Below are positions 17,525-26,772 of a stretch of 64,000 bases of DNA, piece by piece (the stretch's first letter is position 1; every line of letters begins with the position of its first letter). The DNA lies in assembly GCF_000011645.1 (NCBI RefSeq), contig NC_006270.3, positions 3,308,501-3,372,500 on the forward strand, given 5' to 3'. The translations under genes and the position numbers were made by a program. The DNA comes from Bacillus licheniformis DSM 13 = ATCC 14580 (lineage in GTDB: Bacteria; Bacillota; Bacilli; Bacillales; Bacillaceae). The notes under the pieces are model-generated. The model was not told the DNA's origin and did not search any database. It worked only from the letters and a program-made list of their open reading frames with translations.

Positions 17525-18409
17525 ATGAAACAAAAAGAGAAAGTCATTATTGAAACAGCCATCAAACTTTTCGCTAAAAAAGGATACAGTTCTACTTCAG
17601 TTCAAGAGATTGCAAAAGAGTGCCAAATGTCAAAAGGCGCTTTCTACATTTATTTTAAATCAAAAGAAGCGCTCCTCCTTTCAGTCCTTCACTACTACTA
17701 TGAAAGAATCTTTACCCGAATCCAGAAAATCAAAACGGAGCATGACAATCCGCGCGATGTGTACCGGATGCAGCTCGTCGTTTTTTTCGAAAACATTTTG
17801 GAGCATAAAGAGTTTATCACGATGCAGTTTAATGAGCGGTCGATGCCGATCAATGAAGAAATTGAGGCGTTTGCGAAAAAAATGCGGAGAACCACGCTCA
17901 GGCTGCACATCGAAAACATCCAGAACATTTACGGCAAAGACATTGAACCGTACAGCGCCGAACTGTGCTTTATGATCAACGGAATGAGCGATGTCTACCT
18001 TGAGCTGATGATTTTGCTGCACCATTCGTTCGACCTGCAGTCTCTCGCCGACCACATGCTGAACCGCCTCGACGATTTGGCGAAGGGGATGATCAAGCGC
18101 AATGACCAGCCGCTGATCCCATTCGAAAAAGCAGACGAGTGGTTCGGCCCATTTTACACATTTGATCCGCTGAAGGACGCCCTGCTCAATGAAATGCGCG
18201 TCAAAGCGAACAAGCAGTACAACGGCGCTCCTCCTGCAGACCTTGCCGAAAGCCTGGATATTCTGGAGAAAGAGCTGAGAAAAGAAAAACGCAAAAACGC
18301 CATTATCAAAGGCATGATAGCCAACTTGAAGGAATATCCCGCGATTCGAAAAGAAACGGACAAACTCGCCGAATTGCTCAAAAAAGACATGCACCATCCG
18401 CACGGATGA
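17525..18409 (+). CDS. yuxN: TetR family transcriptional regulator YuxN (294 aa)
   Basis: N-terminal TetR helix-turn-helix (about residues 1-50: AIKLFAKKGYSSTSVQEIAK then MSKGAFYIYFKSKEALL). A large ligand-binding region follows, and the Lys-rich coiled C-terminus (about 230-290) is longer than in most TetR proteins. ATG at 17525 follows AGGAAGGTGAAAGCT; the open frame extends upstream without a start signal. Located between yirB and fumC as in B. subtilis. Target genes unknown; possibly autoregulated. Confidence 0.85.
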   Translation: MKQKEKVIIETAIKLFAKKGYSSTSVQEIAKECQMSKGAFYIYFKSKEALLLSVLHYYYERIFTRIQKIKTEHDNPRDVYRMQLVVFFENILEHKEFITMQFNERSMPINEEIEAFAKKMRRTTLRLHIENIQNIYGKDIEPYSAELCFMINGMSDVYLELMILLHHSFDLQSLADHMLNRLDDLAKGMIKRNDQPLIPFEKADEWFGPFYTFDPLKDALLNEMRVKANKQYNGAPPADLAESLDILEKELRKEKRKNAIIKGMIANLKEYPAIRKETDKLAELLKKDMHHPHG

Positions 18410-18420
18410 TCCGCAAAACA

Positions 18421-18449
18421 AAACCGGCTGCAATGCATGCAGCCGGTTT
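18421..18449. terminator. Bidirectional terminator between yuxN and fumC
   Basis: AAACCGGCTGC (18421-18431) and GCAGCCGGTTT (18439-18449) with a seven-base loop; convergent genes end on either side. Confidence 0.88.
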
Positions 18450-18454
18450 GTTGA

Positions 18455-19843
18455 TTATGCTTTCGGTTTCACCATTTCTTCAGGTTTAACAACTTCGTCG
18501 AACTGCTCCTCTGTCAAAAGGTTCAGCTTGAGAGCCGCTTCTTTCAGCGTCAGCCCCTCTTTATGAGCCAGCTTCGCGATTTTCGCAGCATTTTCGTATC
18601 CGATATGCGGGTTTAGAGCCGTAACCAGCATGAGAGAGTTGGTCAGGTTCTTCTCAATTGTTTCCCGATTAGGTTCGATTCCTACAGCACACTTGTCATG
18701 GAATGAATTCATGCCGTCGGCAAGAAGCTGAACGGATTGGAGGAAGTTGTAAATAATCACAGGTTTAAAGACGTTCAGTTCAAAGTTCCCCTGGCTCGCG
18801 GCAAAGCCGATCGTTGCGTCATTCCCCATGATCTGGGATGCGACCATTGTCAGCGCTTCGCTTTGCGTAGGGTTTACTTTTCCAGGCATGATCGAGCTTC
18901 CCGGCTCATTTTCCGGGATAAGCAGCTCGCCGATTCCGCAGCGAGGTCCGCTCGCAAGCCATCTGACATCATTGGCGATTTTCATGAGATCTGCCGCAAG
19001 CGCTTTAAGCGCCCCATGCACGTGTGTCAGTTCATCATGGCTTGTCAGCGCATGAAACTTATTAGGCGAGCTTTTGAATGTCTGCCCGGTCAGAGCGCTG
19101 ATCTCTTCGGCAACGGTGCTGCCGAATTCAGGGTGGGCATTAATGCCTGTTCCGACGGCAGTTCCGCCGATGGCAAGATCGCGGATTTTTTCAGCAGCTT
19201 CAAGAATCATCTCTTTAGAGCGGTCCAGCATGTATACCCAGCCGCTGATTTCCTGTCCCAATGTCAGCGGTGTCGCATCCTGCAAATGAGTGCGGCCGAT
19301 TTTGACAATGTCTTTGAAAGCTTCAGCTTTTTCATGCAGCGTGCTTCTCAACCGGTCAATCGCCGGAATCAGTTTATCGTGAATCGCGAGGACAGCTGCC
19401 ACGTGCATAGCTGTCGGGAATGTGTCGTTAGAGCTTTGGCTGCGGTTGACATCATCATTCGGGTGGATTTTCAGGCTTGATCCTTTTTCCTGCAAATAAG
19501 CCGTTCCCCTGTTTGCCACAACTTCATTCATATTCATGTTGCTCTGTGTTCCGCTGCCGGTCTGCCAGACGACCAGCGGAAAATGGCTGTCATACTTTCC
19601 TTCTAAAATATCATCGCATACGGAAACAATCGCTTCCTTTTTTTCCGCCTCAAGATTTCCAAGCTTTTCATTGGCAATCGCAGCGCTTCTTTTCAAGATT
19701 GCAAACGCATACACAATTTCCTGCGGCATTTTCTCGGAACCGATTTTAAAGTTCTCCTTGCTTCTTTGGGTTTGGGCTCCCCAAAACTTATCCGCGGGAA
19801 CCTTGACTTCACCCATCGTATCTTTTTCAATTCTGTAGTCCAC
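18455..19843 (-). CDS. fumC: Class II fumarate hydratase FumC (462 aa)
   Basis: Full-length fumarase/aspartase superfamily enzyme with the signature GSSIMPGKVNP and the substrate-site segments GSGTQSNMNMNE and GRTHLQDATPL. Catalyses the reversible hydration of fumarate to malate in the citric acid cycle, in the cytoplasm as a homotetramer. Begins at GTG (19841-19843) after GAAGGAAGGG. Monocistronic, ending at the terminator shared with yuxN. Confidence 0.97.
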   Translation of the reverse strand: MDYRIEKDTMGEVKVPADKFWGAQTQRSKENFKIGSEKMPQEIVYAFAILKRSAAIANEKLGNLEAEKKEAIVSVCDDILEGKYDSHFPLVVWQTGSGTQSNMNMNEVVANRGTAYLQEKGSSLKIHPNDDVNRSQSSNDTFPTAMHVAAVLAIHDKLIPAIDRLRSTLHEKAEAFKDIVKIGRTHLQDATPLTLGQEISGWVYMLDRSKEMILEAAEKIRDLAIGGTAVGTGINAHPEFGSTVAEEISALTGQTFKSSPNKFHALTSHDELTHVHGALKALAADLMKIANDVRWLASGPRCGIGELLIPENEPGSSIMPGKVNPTQSEALTMVASQIMGNDATIGFAASQGNFELNVFKPVIIYNFLQSVQLLADGMNSFHDKCAVGIEPNRETIEKNLTNSLMLVTALNPHIGYENAAKIAKLAHKEGLTLKEAALKLNLLTEEQFDEVVKPEEMVKPKA

Positions 19844-19926
19844 TTTCTTATCCCTTCCTTCTCTAATTCTGCAATATTCTATATTTCGATAAAAATCGAT
19901 AAAACCCTTCCATTTAAATTTTATCT

Positions 19927-20133
19927 TTATTTTAATTTTAGCTCAATATAAACCCGGGTATCTTTTGCATATTTATATTTCGGATTTGTTTTACCGTATT
20001 CTTTCGATACATATGAAACCTCATAATGCTTAGAAAAAGATTGAATAATGCGTTCAATCTCCTCCGGTTTCCCCGTAAGCCTGATTTGCGCCAACTTTCT
20101 CACTCCGTCTCTGTTCAATGAAAATTTCGCCAA
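19927..20133 (-). CDS. yvzF: Small conserved protein YvzF-like (68 aa)
   Basis: Small basic protein with a beta-alpha-beta feel (LAQIRLTGKPEEIERIIQSF then YEVSYVSKEYG). It resembles the Bacillus YvzF family (DUF3970), which lies between fumC and gerAA in B. subtilis. The TTG start (20131-20133) lacks a strong Shine-Dalgarno sequence, so a start a few codons downstream is possible. Function unknown. Confidence 0.72.
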   Translation of the reverse strand: MAKFSLNRDGVRKLAQIRLTGKPEEIERIIQSFSKHYEVSYVSKEYGKTNPKYKYAKDTRVYIELKLK

Positions 20134-20217
20134 ACACTACTGTAACACAGTATATTGTTTTTTTAACAGGAAAAGATAACCTATACAACTCCAGAAACAC
20201 CAGGGCAGGTGACGATC

Positions 20218-21660
20218 ATGACTCAATCGGAATTCAAGGAACACATCCATGAAAATCTCGCAATGCTCCTTCCCCATCTCGAGCATAACGATGATCTGAT
20301 TCAAAATAAAAAAATGCTGAAAAACGGAATCATTTTTTACTTTTTGTACTTTAAAGATTTGAATGATGACAAGAAAATCCAGAAGGCTGCGAAATTGCTT
20401 GTCTCCGATGACAGCTCCTATTCATTGGAGGATGTCCGGCTCCGCTTAAACAAGCTGAATGCGGAACCCGTTACAGCAAAAAAGGACGCGATTAACGCAA
20501 TCTTCAAAGGAAAATGTCTGCTGTTGATCAACGGTTTGAATACTGTATTTGCACTGCCGACAGCTGAGAAAAAGAAAAGAAGCCTTGGAGAAGTGAATAC
20601 AGAAAACGTCGTCAGAGGCCCGAAAGTCGGTTTTATCGAGGATGTCGATACAAATGTGGCTCTAGTCAGGCAGCGTGTCCCGGATAAAGAACTGACCGTG
20701 GAAAAAATCCCGCTCGGCAAGAGCAAGTTTAAAGACGCGACCATTCTCTATATCCAGGGCAAAGCGGACGATTCGATCATCAAAGATCTTAAAAAGCGCC
20801 TGAAAAAAGTTCAGCTGGATGATATTCAAGATACCGGCGTTCTTGAAGAATTAATCGAAGATAATAAGTACTCGCCGTTTCCGCAGATCCAGAATACCGA
20901 AAGACCTGACAAGGTTTCTTCAGCGCTGTTTAATGGACGGATCGCAATTTTTGTTGATTACTCGCCATTTGCCCTGATCGTGCCGGCTTCTTTCGGAATG
21001 GTGATGCAGTCCCCGGACGATTTTTACGAAAGATGGATCGCCACGACCTTGATCAGATTTCTTCGGTTCAGTTCGATTTTCATCACCCTGTTCCTATCGG
21101 CGTTTTATATTTCGCTTGTATCTTTTCATCAAGGCATGCTGCCGACGGCTCTCGCTGTTACGATTGCGAGCACGCGCGAAAATGTGCCGTTTCCGCCGCT
21201 CCTTGAAGCGCTGATTATGGAAGTGACGATCGAGCTCTTACGGGAAGCGGGACTGCGGCTTCCCAATCCGCTAGGCCAGACGATCGGCCTCGTGGGAGGC
21301 GTCGTCATCGGCCAGGCGGCGGTCGAAGCAAATATCGTCAGCTCTGTGATGGTGATCATCGTCAGCATTATCGCCCTTGCTTCATTTACTGTGCCGCAGT
21401 ACGGCATGGGCCTGTCGTTTCGCGTGCTTCGTTTTATTTCCATGGTGGCTGCAGCCGTGTTCGGGCTTTACGGGATCATATTGTGCATGCTCGCCATCTT
21501 CACCCATTTGGCTAGGCAAAGAAGCTTCGGCATCCCGTATTTTAACCCGAACCATTTTTTCAGCTTAAAACATACGGATGAAGCCATTATTCGTCTGCCA
21601 ACAAAAGCTCGGGAGGTGAACCGTAAAAATGGATCCAAAAAATCAGCACGATCGGATTAG
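20218..21660 (+). CDS. gerAA: Germinant receptor subunit GerAA (480 aa)
   Basis: GerABKA family. The large soluble N-terminal domain (about 1-240) contains the conserved VVRGPKVGFIEDVDTNVAL and EELIEDNKYSPFPQIQNTER. Four to five membrane helices follow, with the signature LREAGLRLPNPLGQTIGLVG. Part of the L-alanine-responsive receptor in the spore inner membrane. ATG at 20218 is favoured (AGGTGA upstream); a GTG nine bases earlier is possible. Overlaps gerAB by 32 bases. I did not find a convincing sigma-G promoter in the short upstream gap. Confidence 0.95.
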   Translation: MTQSEFKEHIHENLAMLLPHLEHNDDLIQNKKMLKNGIIFYFLYFKDLNDDKKIQKAAKLLVSDDSSYSLEDVRLRLNKLNAEPVTAKKDAINAIFKGKCLLLINGLNTVFALPTAEKKKRSLGEVNTENVVRGPKVGFIEDVDTNVALVRQRVPDKELTVEKIPLGKSKFKDATILYIQGKADDSIIKDLKKRLKKVQLDDIQDTGVLEELIEDNKYSPFPQIQNTERPDKVSSALFNGRIAIFVDYSPFALIVPASFGMVMQSPDDFYERWIATTLIRFLRFSSIFITLFLSAFYISLVSFHQGMLPTALAVTIASTRENVPFPPLLEALIMEVTIELLREAGLRLPNPLGQTIGLVGGVVIGQAAVEANIVSSVMVIIVSIIALASFTVPQYGMGLSFRVLRFISMVAAAVFGLYGIILCMLAIFTHLARQRSFGIPYFNPNHFFSLKHTDEAIIRLPTKAREVNRKNGSKKSARSD

Positions 21661-22729
21661 CACGTATGAAGCCGCTTCGATCATAACCAGCACAATGCTC
21701 GGCGCAGGCCTGCTGACGCTGCCCAGGGCGCTGACGCAAAAAACGCTGTCGCCGGACGGATGGATCGTATTAATCTTTGAGGGGCTTGTCTTTTTTCTCA
21801 TTATCTACATCAATGCAAAAATCGTTAAAAAACACAACGTCCTGTCTTTTTTTGATTACACAAGAGAAGGCTGCGGCTTTATAATCGGGAATATTCTCAA
21901 CCTGTTAATCGTTTTATACTTCATGGGCGTGGCCAGCTTTGAAGCCAGGGCGATGGCTGAAATGGCAAAGTTTTTCCTTCTTCAGTTCACGCCGATGAGC
22001 GTGACGATTTTCGCTTTTATCGTCTGTGCAATTTATTTGGTTGTCGGGGGTATCAGCGATATGTCAAAGATATTCCCGTTCTTCCTGTCCGTTACCATTG
22101 TCATTCTTCTGATCGTCTGCGGACTGAGCCTGAATATGTTTCAGCTGAACCATTTGCGGCCGGTTCTCGGCCTTGGTTTGGAGCCGGTCAGCAGAGCTTT
22201 GACGGTCGTTTCCATTTCATTTTTAGGGGTGGAGCTGATGATGTTTCTGCCGAAATACGTCAAAAACAAAGAAAAGCTTTTTAAGGCATCGGCGATTGGA
22301 TTTGGGATACCGCTCTTCTTATATATCCTCACCTTTGCGGTCGTTGTCGGGGCGCTGACCGCGACTGAGGTCATGACGTTGACATGGCCGACGATCTCGT
22401 TGTTTCAGTCTTTTGAGATAAGAGGGATTTTCATCGAAAGGTTCGAATCGTTTTTGCTCGTCATTTGGACGATCCAGTTTTTCACAACGTTTGTCGTCTA
22501 TACGTACTTTGCCGCTTCAGGACTTGAAAACGTATTCGGATGGCCTGTGAAAAAAAACGTCCTCTTCATCGGCGTTGTCATCTATCTAGCATCCCTTGTC
22601 CCGCGGGACGCCAACCAGGTCAGCGCCTTCAGCGACTACCTTGGATATATCTTTATCGTTGTCTTCTGTGCACTTCCGCTTATGATCTTTTTGCTCGTGT
22701 CCATCAAAAGGAGGTTTACTTCTTCATGA
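21629..22729 (+). CDS. gerAB: Germinant receptor permease-like subunit GerAB (366 aa)
   Basis: About ten membrane helices of the APC-like spore germination family, with the early TSTMLGAGLLTLPRA that corresponds to the ligand-binding bend of amino acid transporters. It is the subunit thought to bind the amino-acid germinant. The start lies inside the end of gerAA behind GGGAGGTGAA, and its stop overlaps the gerAC start (ATGA), so the three are translated in concert. Confidence 0.95.
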   Translation: MDPKNQHDRISTYEAASIITSTMLGAGLLTLPRALTQKTLSPDGWIVLIFEGLVFFLIIYINAKIVKKHNVLSFFDYTREGCGFIIGNILNLLIVLYFMGVASFEARAMAEMAKFFLLQFTPMSVTIFAFIVCAIYLVVGGISDMSKIFPFFLSVTIVILLIVCGLSLNMFQLNHLRPVLGLGLEPVSRALTVVSISFLGVELMMFLPKYVKNKEKLFKASAIGFGIPLFLYILTFAVVVGALTATEVMTLTWPTISLFQSFEIRGIFIERFESFLLVIWTIQFFTTFVVYTYFAASGLENVFGWPVKKNVLFIGVVIYLASLVPRDANQVSAFSDYLGYIFIVVFCALPLMIFLLVSIKRRFTSS

Positions 22730-23847
22730 AAAAAAAGGGAATGTTAGCAGCCCTTTCTCTGCTTCTCCTTTTAACAGGCTGCTGGGACAGCAGGCAGATC
22801 GAAAAGCTTAGCATCGCCATCGGCCTTGCCCTCGATAAAGGCGAGGACGATAAAAACGTGAAATTGACGTATCAGTTTCTTGTTCCTAAAAAGATCGGAC
22901 AAGACGGCAGCGCTCAGGATCCGTCTAAAGTGGTGTCCACCTCCGGAAACACGGTCCATCAAACCATCCGTTCCACCGCTTTGAAAAATTTCCCGGTATT
23001 CTCGCAGCATCTGCAAGTCCTGATTTTCTCAGAGGAGCTTGTATCCGATATTTCTCTGGAAGCATTGATCAATCAATTTATTAGGGACAACAGCATCAGA
23101 AGGAGCAGCGAGGTCTATATGACGCCCGGAGCTGCCGACAGCATACTGAAGGTTGATGGTGCAAGTGACCCTGCGTCCGACGTGATCCACAGCATCTCTG
23201 AAAACAGAGCTTCGACGATCAAGCTGCTCAAGCCCGTCACATTGAACGATATTTCGATTAAAATGCAGTCTGATTTATCTTATATCATGCCGAAGGTTGT
23301 GATCGAAAAAGGACAGCTTCAGCTTGAAGGCGGCGCCGTGATCAAAAACAACAAATACCATGCAAACCTTTCGCCGTCTCAGATCGAAGCGCTGAATTTA
23401 TTAACTGGCAATGTCATCGGCGGAGTGATCGACTCAAGGCATGATGGACATTTGTTCTCGTATGAAGTGTTTTCGATGACCCACCGCGTGCGGGCGATGA
23501 GGCAGAACGGAAAGTACAAATTCGTCGTAAATGCCAATATTAAAGGAAGGCTGTCAGAGGACTGGTATCTTGGAGAGGATTCTTTTAATGACCAATATAT
23601 AAAAAACATAGAGAAATCGGTTCAAAAAGACATCAAAAAGCGGGTTGAGCAGCTGATCCATGTCCTGCAGCACGATATCAAAACGGACGTCACCGATTTT
23701 TCCGACAATGCGCGGATCAATTTTCCGAAGGAGTGGGAAAAAGACAGATTCAATTGGGACAAACACTTCAGCGAAGCCTATATCGACTATCATATTAAAG
23801 CGACGATTCAGGACTTTGGAACAAAAGGTGCGACAAAAAGCAGATAG
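22726..23847 (+). CDS. gerAC: Germinant receptor lipoprotein GerAC (373 aa)
   Basis: Lipoprotein signal MKKKGMLAALSLLLLLTGCW with lipobox LTGC and the family hallmark WDSRQIEKL. Three-domain GerC fold (QDPSKVVSTSGNTVHQTIRS, conserved middle region). Anchored on the outer side of the spore inner membrane with GerAA and GerAB. I chose the ATG at 22726 after AAAGGAGG; an open frame extends far upstream but lies within gerAB. Confidence 0.94.
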   Translation: MKKKGMLAALSLLLLLTGCWDSRQIEKLSIAIGLALDKGEDDKNVKLTYQFLVPKKIGQDGSAQDPSKVVSTSGNTVHQTIRSTALKNFPVFSQHLQVLIFSEELVSDISLEALINQFIRDNSIRRSSEVYMTPGAADSILKVDGASDPASDVIHSISENRASTIKLLKPVTLNDISIKMQSDLSYIMPKVVIEKGQLQLEGGAVIKNNKYHANLSPSQIEALNLLTGNVIGGVIDSRHDGHLFSYEVFSMTHRVRAMRQNGKYKFVVNANIKGRLSEDWYLGEDSFNDQYIKNIEKSVQKDIKKRVEQLIHVLQHDIKTDVTDFSDNARINFPKEWEKDRFNWDKHFSEAYIDYHIKATIQDFGTKGATKSR

Positions 23848-23890
23848 CGCCCCGTTTTTCTGATAGAATGTGTTTGAAAGGGTGATGAGC

Positions 23891-24274
23891 TTGAAGCGGA
23901 TATTGCACATGACAGGCATTTTTTTGATTGCAGCGGCAGTCATTCTGTCCGGATTCATTATCAGTGATGTCGCCTATGATCCGTTTATGGAGGATTCGCA
24001 GTCGATGCTTTTCTTCACGATCGGCACATACCTCACCACTCCGTTTTTTTGCTTCATCGGCGGATTCATTTTGCTAGGCATCGGCAAGTTGATCGACTTG
24101 CAGGAGAAACACAATGCCATAGTGGCCGAGCGGCTCGACATCATTTGCCAAAACGGTACAGCGGGCGAACATGCACGCGAAGAAAACGAGGCCGCCCAAC
24201 TTACCGCCCGCACGGTTGAAACAGATTCATTCACTCTTCCTGCAGCCGAGGATCGAAAATATTGGAACGGCTGA
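23891..24274 (+). CDS. Small two-helix membrane protein of unknown function (127 aa)
   Basis: Two hydrophobic segments (about residues 7-27 and 47-70, the second GTYLTTPFFCFIGGFILLG) are followed by a hydrophilic, acidic tail of about 55 residues. It is preceded by AAAGGGTG, best spaced for the TTG at 23891; an in-frame ATG at 23885 is six bases upstream. Forty-three bases after gerAC in the same direction, so it may be co-transcribed with the germination operon or independent. I do not recognise a family. It ends at a terminator shared with liaR. Confidence 0.65.
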   Translation: MKRILHMTGIFLIAAAVILSGFIISDVAYDPFMEDSQSMLFFTIGTYLTTPFFCFIGGFILLGIGKLIDLQEKHNAIVAERLDIICQNGTAGEHAREENEAAQLTARTVETDSFTLPAAEDRKYWNG

Positions 24275-24306
24275 AAAACGGCTTTCTTGAGAAAGCTGTT
24301 TTTTGT
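24274..24306. terminator. Bidirectional terminator before liaR
   Basis: AAAACGGCTTTC and GAAAGCTGTTTT arms (G-T pair allowed) around TTGA, with a T-run. Separates the convergent gerA side and lia side. Confidence 0.82.
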
Positions 24307-24310
24307 TTGA

Positions 24311-24946
24311 TCAGTCGACAAGTTTGTTTCGGTGGGCGTAGATTGCGGCTTGTGTCCGGTCGTCGACTTCAAGCTTGGAAAGGATGTTCGTCACATGCGT
24401 TTTAACTGTTTTAATGGTGATATATAATTCTTCGGCAATACCTTTGTTTGTCTTGCCCTCTGCTACAAGTTTGAGGATTTCCAATTCTCTTGCCGTCAGC
24501 GATTGATGAAGGGGCTGTTCGCCGGCTGAATGTCTCAGCTTGGACAACACTTTTCCTGCGACTTTGGCTTCAAGCTTTGGTTCTCCGACGCTCGCAGCCC
24601 TGATCGCATCGGCGATTTCACTCGCTTTCGACGTTTTCAGCAAATAGCTGAGCGCTCCGGCTTCGATGACCGGATAGACCTTGTCATCATCAACGAAGCT
24701 CGTCAGAACGATGATTTTCGGATCGGCAAGCTGCCGGCATATTTGTTTCGTGGCCTCAATTCCGTCCATCCCTTCCATCACAAGATCCATCAAAATCACG
24801 TCGGGTTTGGTTTCAAGCGCCAATTCAACGCCGCGCTTTCCGTCTGATGCCTCCCCAATCACTTCAATATCAGGCTGGGATTCCAGGAAAGCGGCCAGCC
24901 CCATTCTCACCATTTCATGATCATCAATTAACAATACTCGAATCAC
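24311..24946 (-). CDS. liaR: Cell-envelope stress response regulator LiaR (211 aa)
   Basis: NarL/FixJ-type regulator. The receiver has phospho-acceptor Asp54 (ILMDLVMEG). The C-terminal LuxR helix-turn-helix reads LTARELEILKLVAEGKTNKG and continues TIKTVKTHVTNIL. Activates the lia promoter on damage to the lipid II cycle. Last gene of liaIHGFSR; three bases separate it from liaS. Confidence 0.95.
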   Translation of the reverse strand: MIRVLLIDDHEMVRMGLAAFLESQPDIEVIGEASDGKRGVELALETKPDVILMDLVMEGMDGIEATKQICRQLADPKIIVLTSFVDDDKVYPVIEAGALSYLLKTSKASEIADAIRAASVGEPKLEAKVAGKVLSKLRHSAGEQPLHQSLTARELEILKLVAEGKTNKGIAEELYITIKTVKTHVTNILSKLEVDDRTQAAIYAHRNKLVD

Positions 24947-24949
24947 CTT

Positions 24950-26014
24950 TTAAGCCTCTCCTTTTTGTTGTTCAAAAATCGGAACCTTTACATCAACCTG
25001 TGTTCCTTTTCCCGTAAATGAAATGATTTCTGCCACTCCGCCGACTTCGCTGGCTCTTTCCTTGATCGAGTTCAGCCCGTACGAAGATGTTTTGACGGCA
25101 TCCATCTTAAATCCTTCGCCATTGTCAATGACTTTCAACTGGAGCTGTTTGTTCCTGAGCAGCAGTCTGACGGTGACTTTTGTCGCTTTTGAATGCCGGA
25201 ACACGTTTGAGAGCGCTTCTTGAACGATCCTGAACAGGTGGTCTTCCACACCTTTCGGAAGTTTGCCCGCATCCTCAATCTCCCAATCGATGTCGATCGA
25301 CTGTTTCGCTTTAAATTCTTTCAAAAGGTCTGCAAGCCCTTCTTGTAGACCTTTCCCTTCAAGCGTAACAGGTCGCAAATGCAAAAGGAGCGCCCTCATT
25401 TCATTCTGGGCATCGGCCGCCATTTTTTCGACCATTTTCAGCCTTTGAGCGAGCTTTTCATCAGCCGCAGCATCGATTCCCTCCAAAACAGCTGAAGTCA
25501 TCATGGAAATCGCAAACAGCTGCTGGCTCACCGCATCATGCAATTCGCGCGCGAGACGCTGCCGCTCTTCGGAGATCACCGATTTTTTCATTTGATCCTG
25601 CCATTCCGCTCTCTCATTGGACAGCTTTTGCAAAGAGGCAACCTGTCTTTCGATCCGTTCGGCCATCTCATTGAGCTGGTCGGCGGCCAGCCCGATCTCA
25701 TCGTCTCCAAGCGATGGAATCCGGTAGGCAAAGTTGCCGTTTTCGTACTTTAGAATAGACTCGATCAGCTTTTCAAGCCGTTTTTTCAGCTGATTGCCGA
25801 ACATATAGCCTGAGCCGAACCCGACAGCTGTGCTGATCAATGCGAGAAGCGCGATAAACGGAATCCCGAACCACCTGGAAACGATGAGCACCCTCGGATC
25901 CAGCTGGTAATAAAACAGCATAAAGCCCAATACAGCAAGAAAAATCGTAAAGCTGACACCAAGGGATAAGCGGACGGCGCGCCATTGAATGTTTGCAAGT
26001 CTGTTCGTTCTCAT
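24950..26014 (-). CDS. liaS: Cell-envelope stress sensor kinase LiaS (354 aa)
   Basis: Intramembrane-sensing kinase with two membrane helices (about 15-36 and 47-72), almost no external loop, a HAMP domain, His159 in RLARELHDAVSQQLF and an HATPase_c domain (NVFRHSKATKV, DNGEGF). Bifunctional kinase/phosphatase for LiaR. ATGA overlap with liaF upstream. Confidence 0.95.
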   Translation of the reverse strand: MRTNRLANIQWRAVRLSLGVSFTIFLAVLGFMLFYYQLDPRVLIVSRWFGIPFIALLALISTAVGFGSGYMFGNQLKKRLEKLIESILKYENGNFAYRIPSLGDDEIGLAADQLNEMAERIERQVASLQKLSNERAEWQDQMKKSVISEERQRLARELHDAVSQQLFAISMMTSAVLEGIDAAADEKLAQRLKMVEKMAADAQNEMRALLLHLRPVTLEGKGLQEGLADLLKEFKAKQSIDIDWEIEDAGKLPKGVEDHLFRIVQEALSNVFRHSKATKVTVRLLLRNKQLQLKVIDNGEGFKMDAVKTSSYGLNSIKERASEVGGVAEIISFTGKGTQVDVKVPIFEQQKGEA

Positions 26015-26742
26015 ATGAACCGCACATCCACATCGCCGATAAACAGCGAAATCGAAATTTTGACCCGTCGTGCCGACTGCTCGTAATTCTCTGTCTCGGA
26101 ATAGATTTGATTGCCGATGCCGCTTTTTCGGCCGCCGATGACGTCAATGTCTCCAACGAATGCAGAAGAGCTGATGGACACCTCAAGATCGGACGGAATG
26201 TAAATATCGACATCTCCGATCAACCCCGTAATGACGATGGTGTTTTCGCCCTCTGAAATAATCGCCTTTGACAAATCGATTTTCACGTCACCGATAAACC
26301 CGGAGATATTCAAGTCATTTAAGTCAAAAGGTGTTTTCATCAATTTTACATCACCGAAAAAGAAGCTGCGCTGGCCAGGGCTGTTCTTCTCCTGAAGCGG
26401 CTTGAAATCCGCCTTTTCCTTTCCCCTGTCTTTCGGCTTATGGCGGTCAAATACCGGCTGATTTGTCACCAGCCGGTACCCCGCATAAATTAAGAAAGCG
26501 GCAAAGAAAAAGCCGAACAGGCTGAATGTAATGCTGAAGATGTCTTTCAGCAGCAGAAAGCCTGCAAAAATATACATGACAGACCCGAGCCAGCGGCGGG
26601 AATATTTGTGGAGAAAATACCCGGCAAAAAGAAAAGCGAGCGGCCAGAATAACGCGTCTCCAAGCCCGCTGTTTTGCAAAAATATGCTGATTCCGAAGAG
26701 TACGATGATCAGTCCGATCAGCTGGTTTTTTGTAAGACGCAT
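26011..26742 (-). CDS. liaF: LiaF, inhibitor of LiaRS signalling (243 aa)
   Basis: Four short N-terminal membrane helices (about 1-90) precede a cytoplasmic DUF2154-type beta domain with repeated motifs ISGFIGDVKIDLS, ITGLIGDVDIYIP and SISLFIGDVDVRF. It keeps LiaS in the phosphatase state until bacitracin, daptomycin or similar stress. The start overlaps no gene but liaG lies only 30 bases upstream; its stop overlaps liaS. Confidence 0.93.
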   Translation of the reverse strand: MRLTKNQLIGLIIVLFGISIFLQNSGLGDALFWPLAFLFAGYFLHKYSRRWLGSVMYIFAGFLLLKDIFSITFSLFGFFFAAFLIYAGYRLVTNQPVFDRHKPKDRGKEKADFKPLQEKNSPGQRSFFFGDVKLMKTPFDLNDLNISGFIGDVKIDLSKAIISEGENTIVITGLIGDVDIYIPSDLEVSISSSAFVGDIDVIGGRKSGIGNQIYSETENYEQSARRVKISISLFIGDVDVRFI

Positions 26743-26772
26743 GCTGACTCGAGCCCCCTTTCTTCTTGTCGA

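Noticed and set aside
17681..18433. 250-codon open frame opposite yuxN
   Set aside because: Antisense to a clear TetR regulator; Phe/Val-rich shadow without a start site.
18737..19480. 247-codon open frame opposite fumC
   Set aside because: Shadow of the GC-rich fumC coding strand; no start signal and fumC is fully supported.
20134..20217. Sigma-G promoter for gerA
   Set aside because: No -35/-10 pair with correct spacing could be identified by eye.
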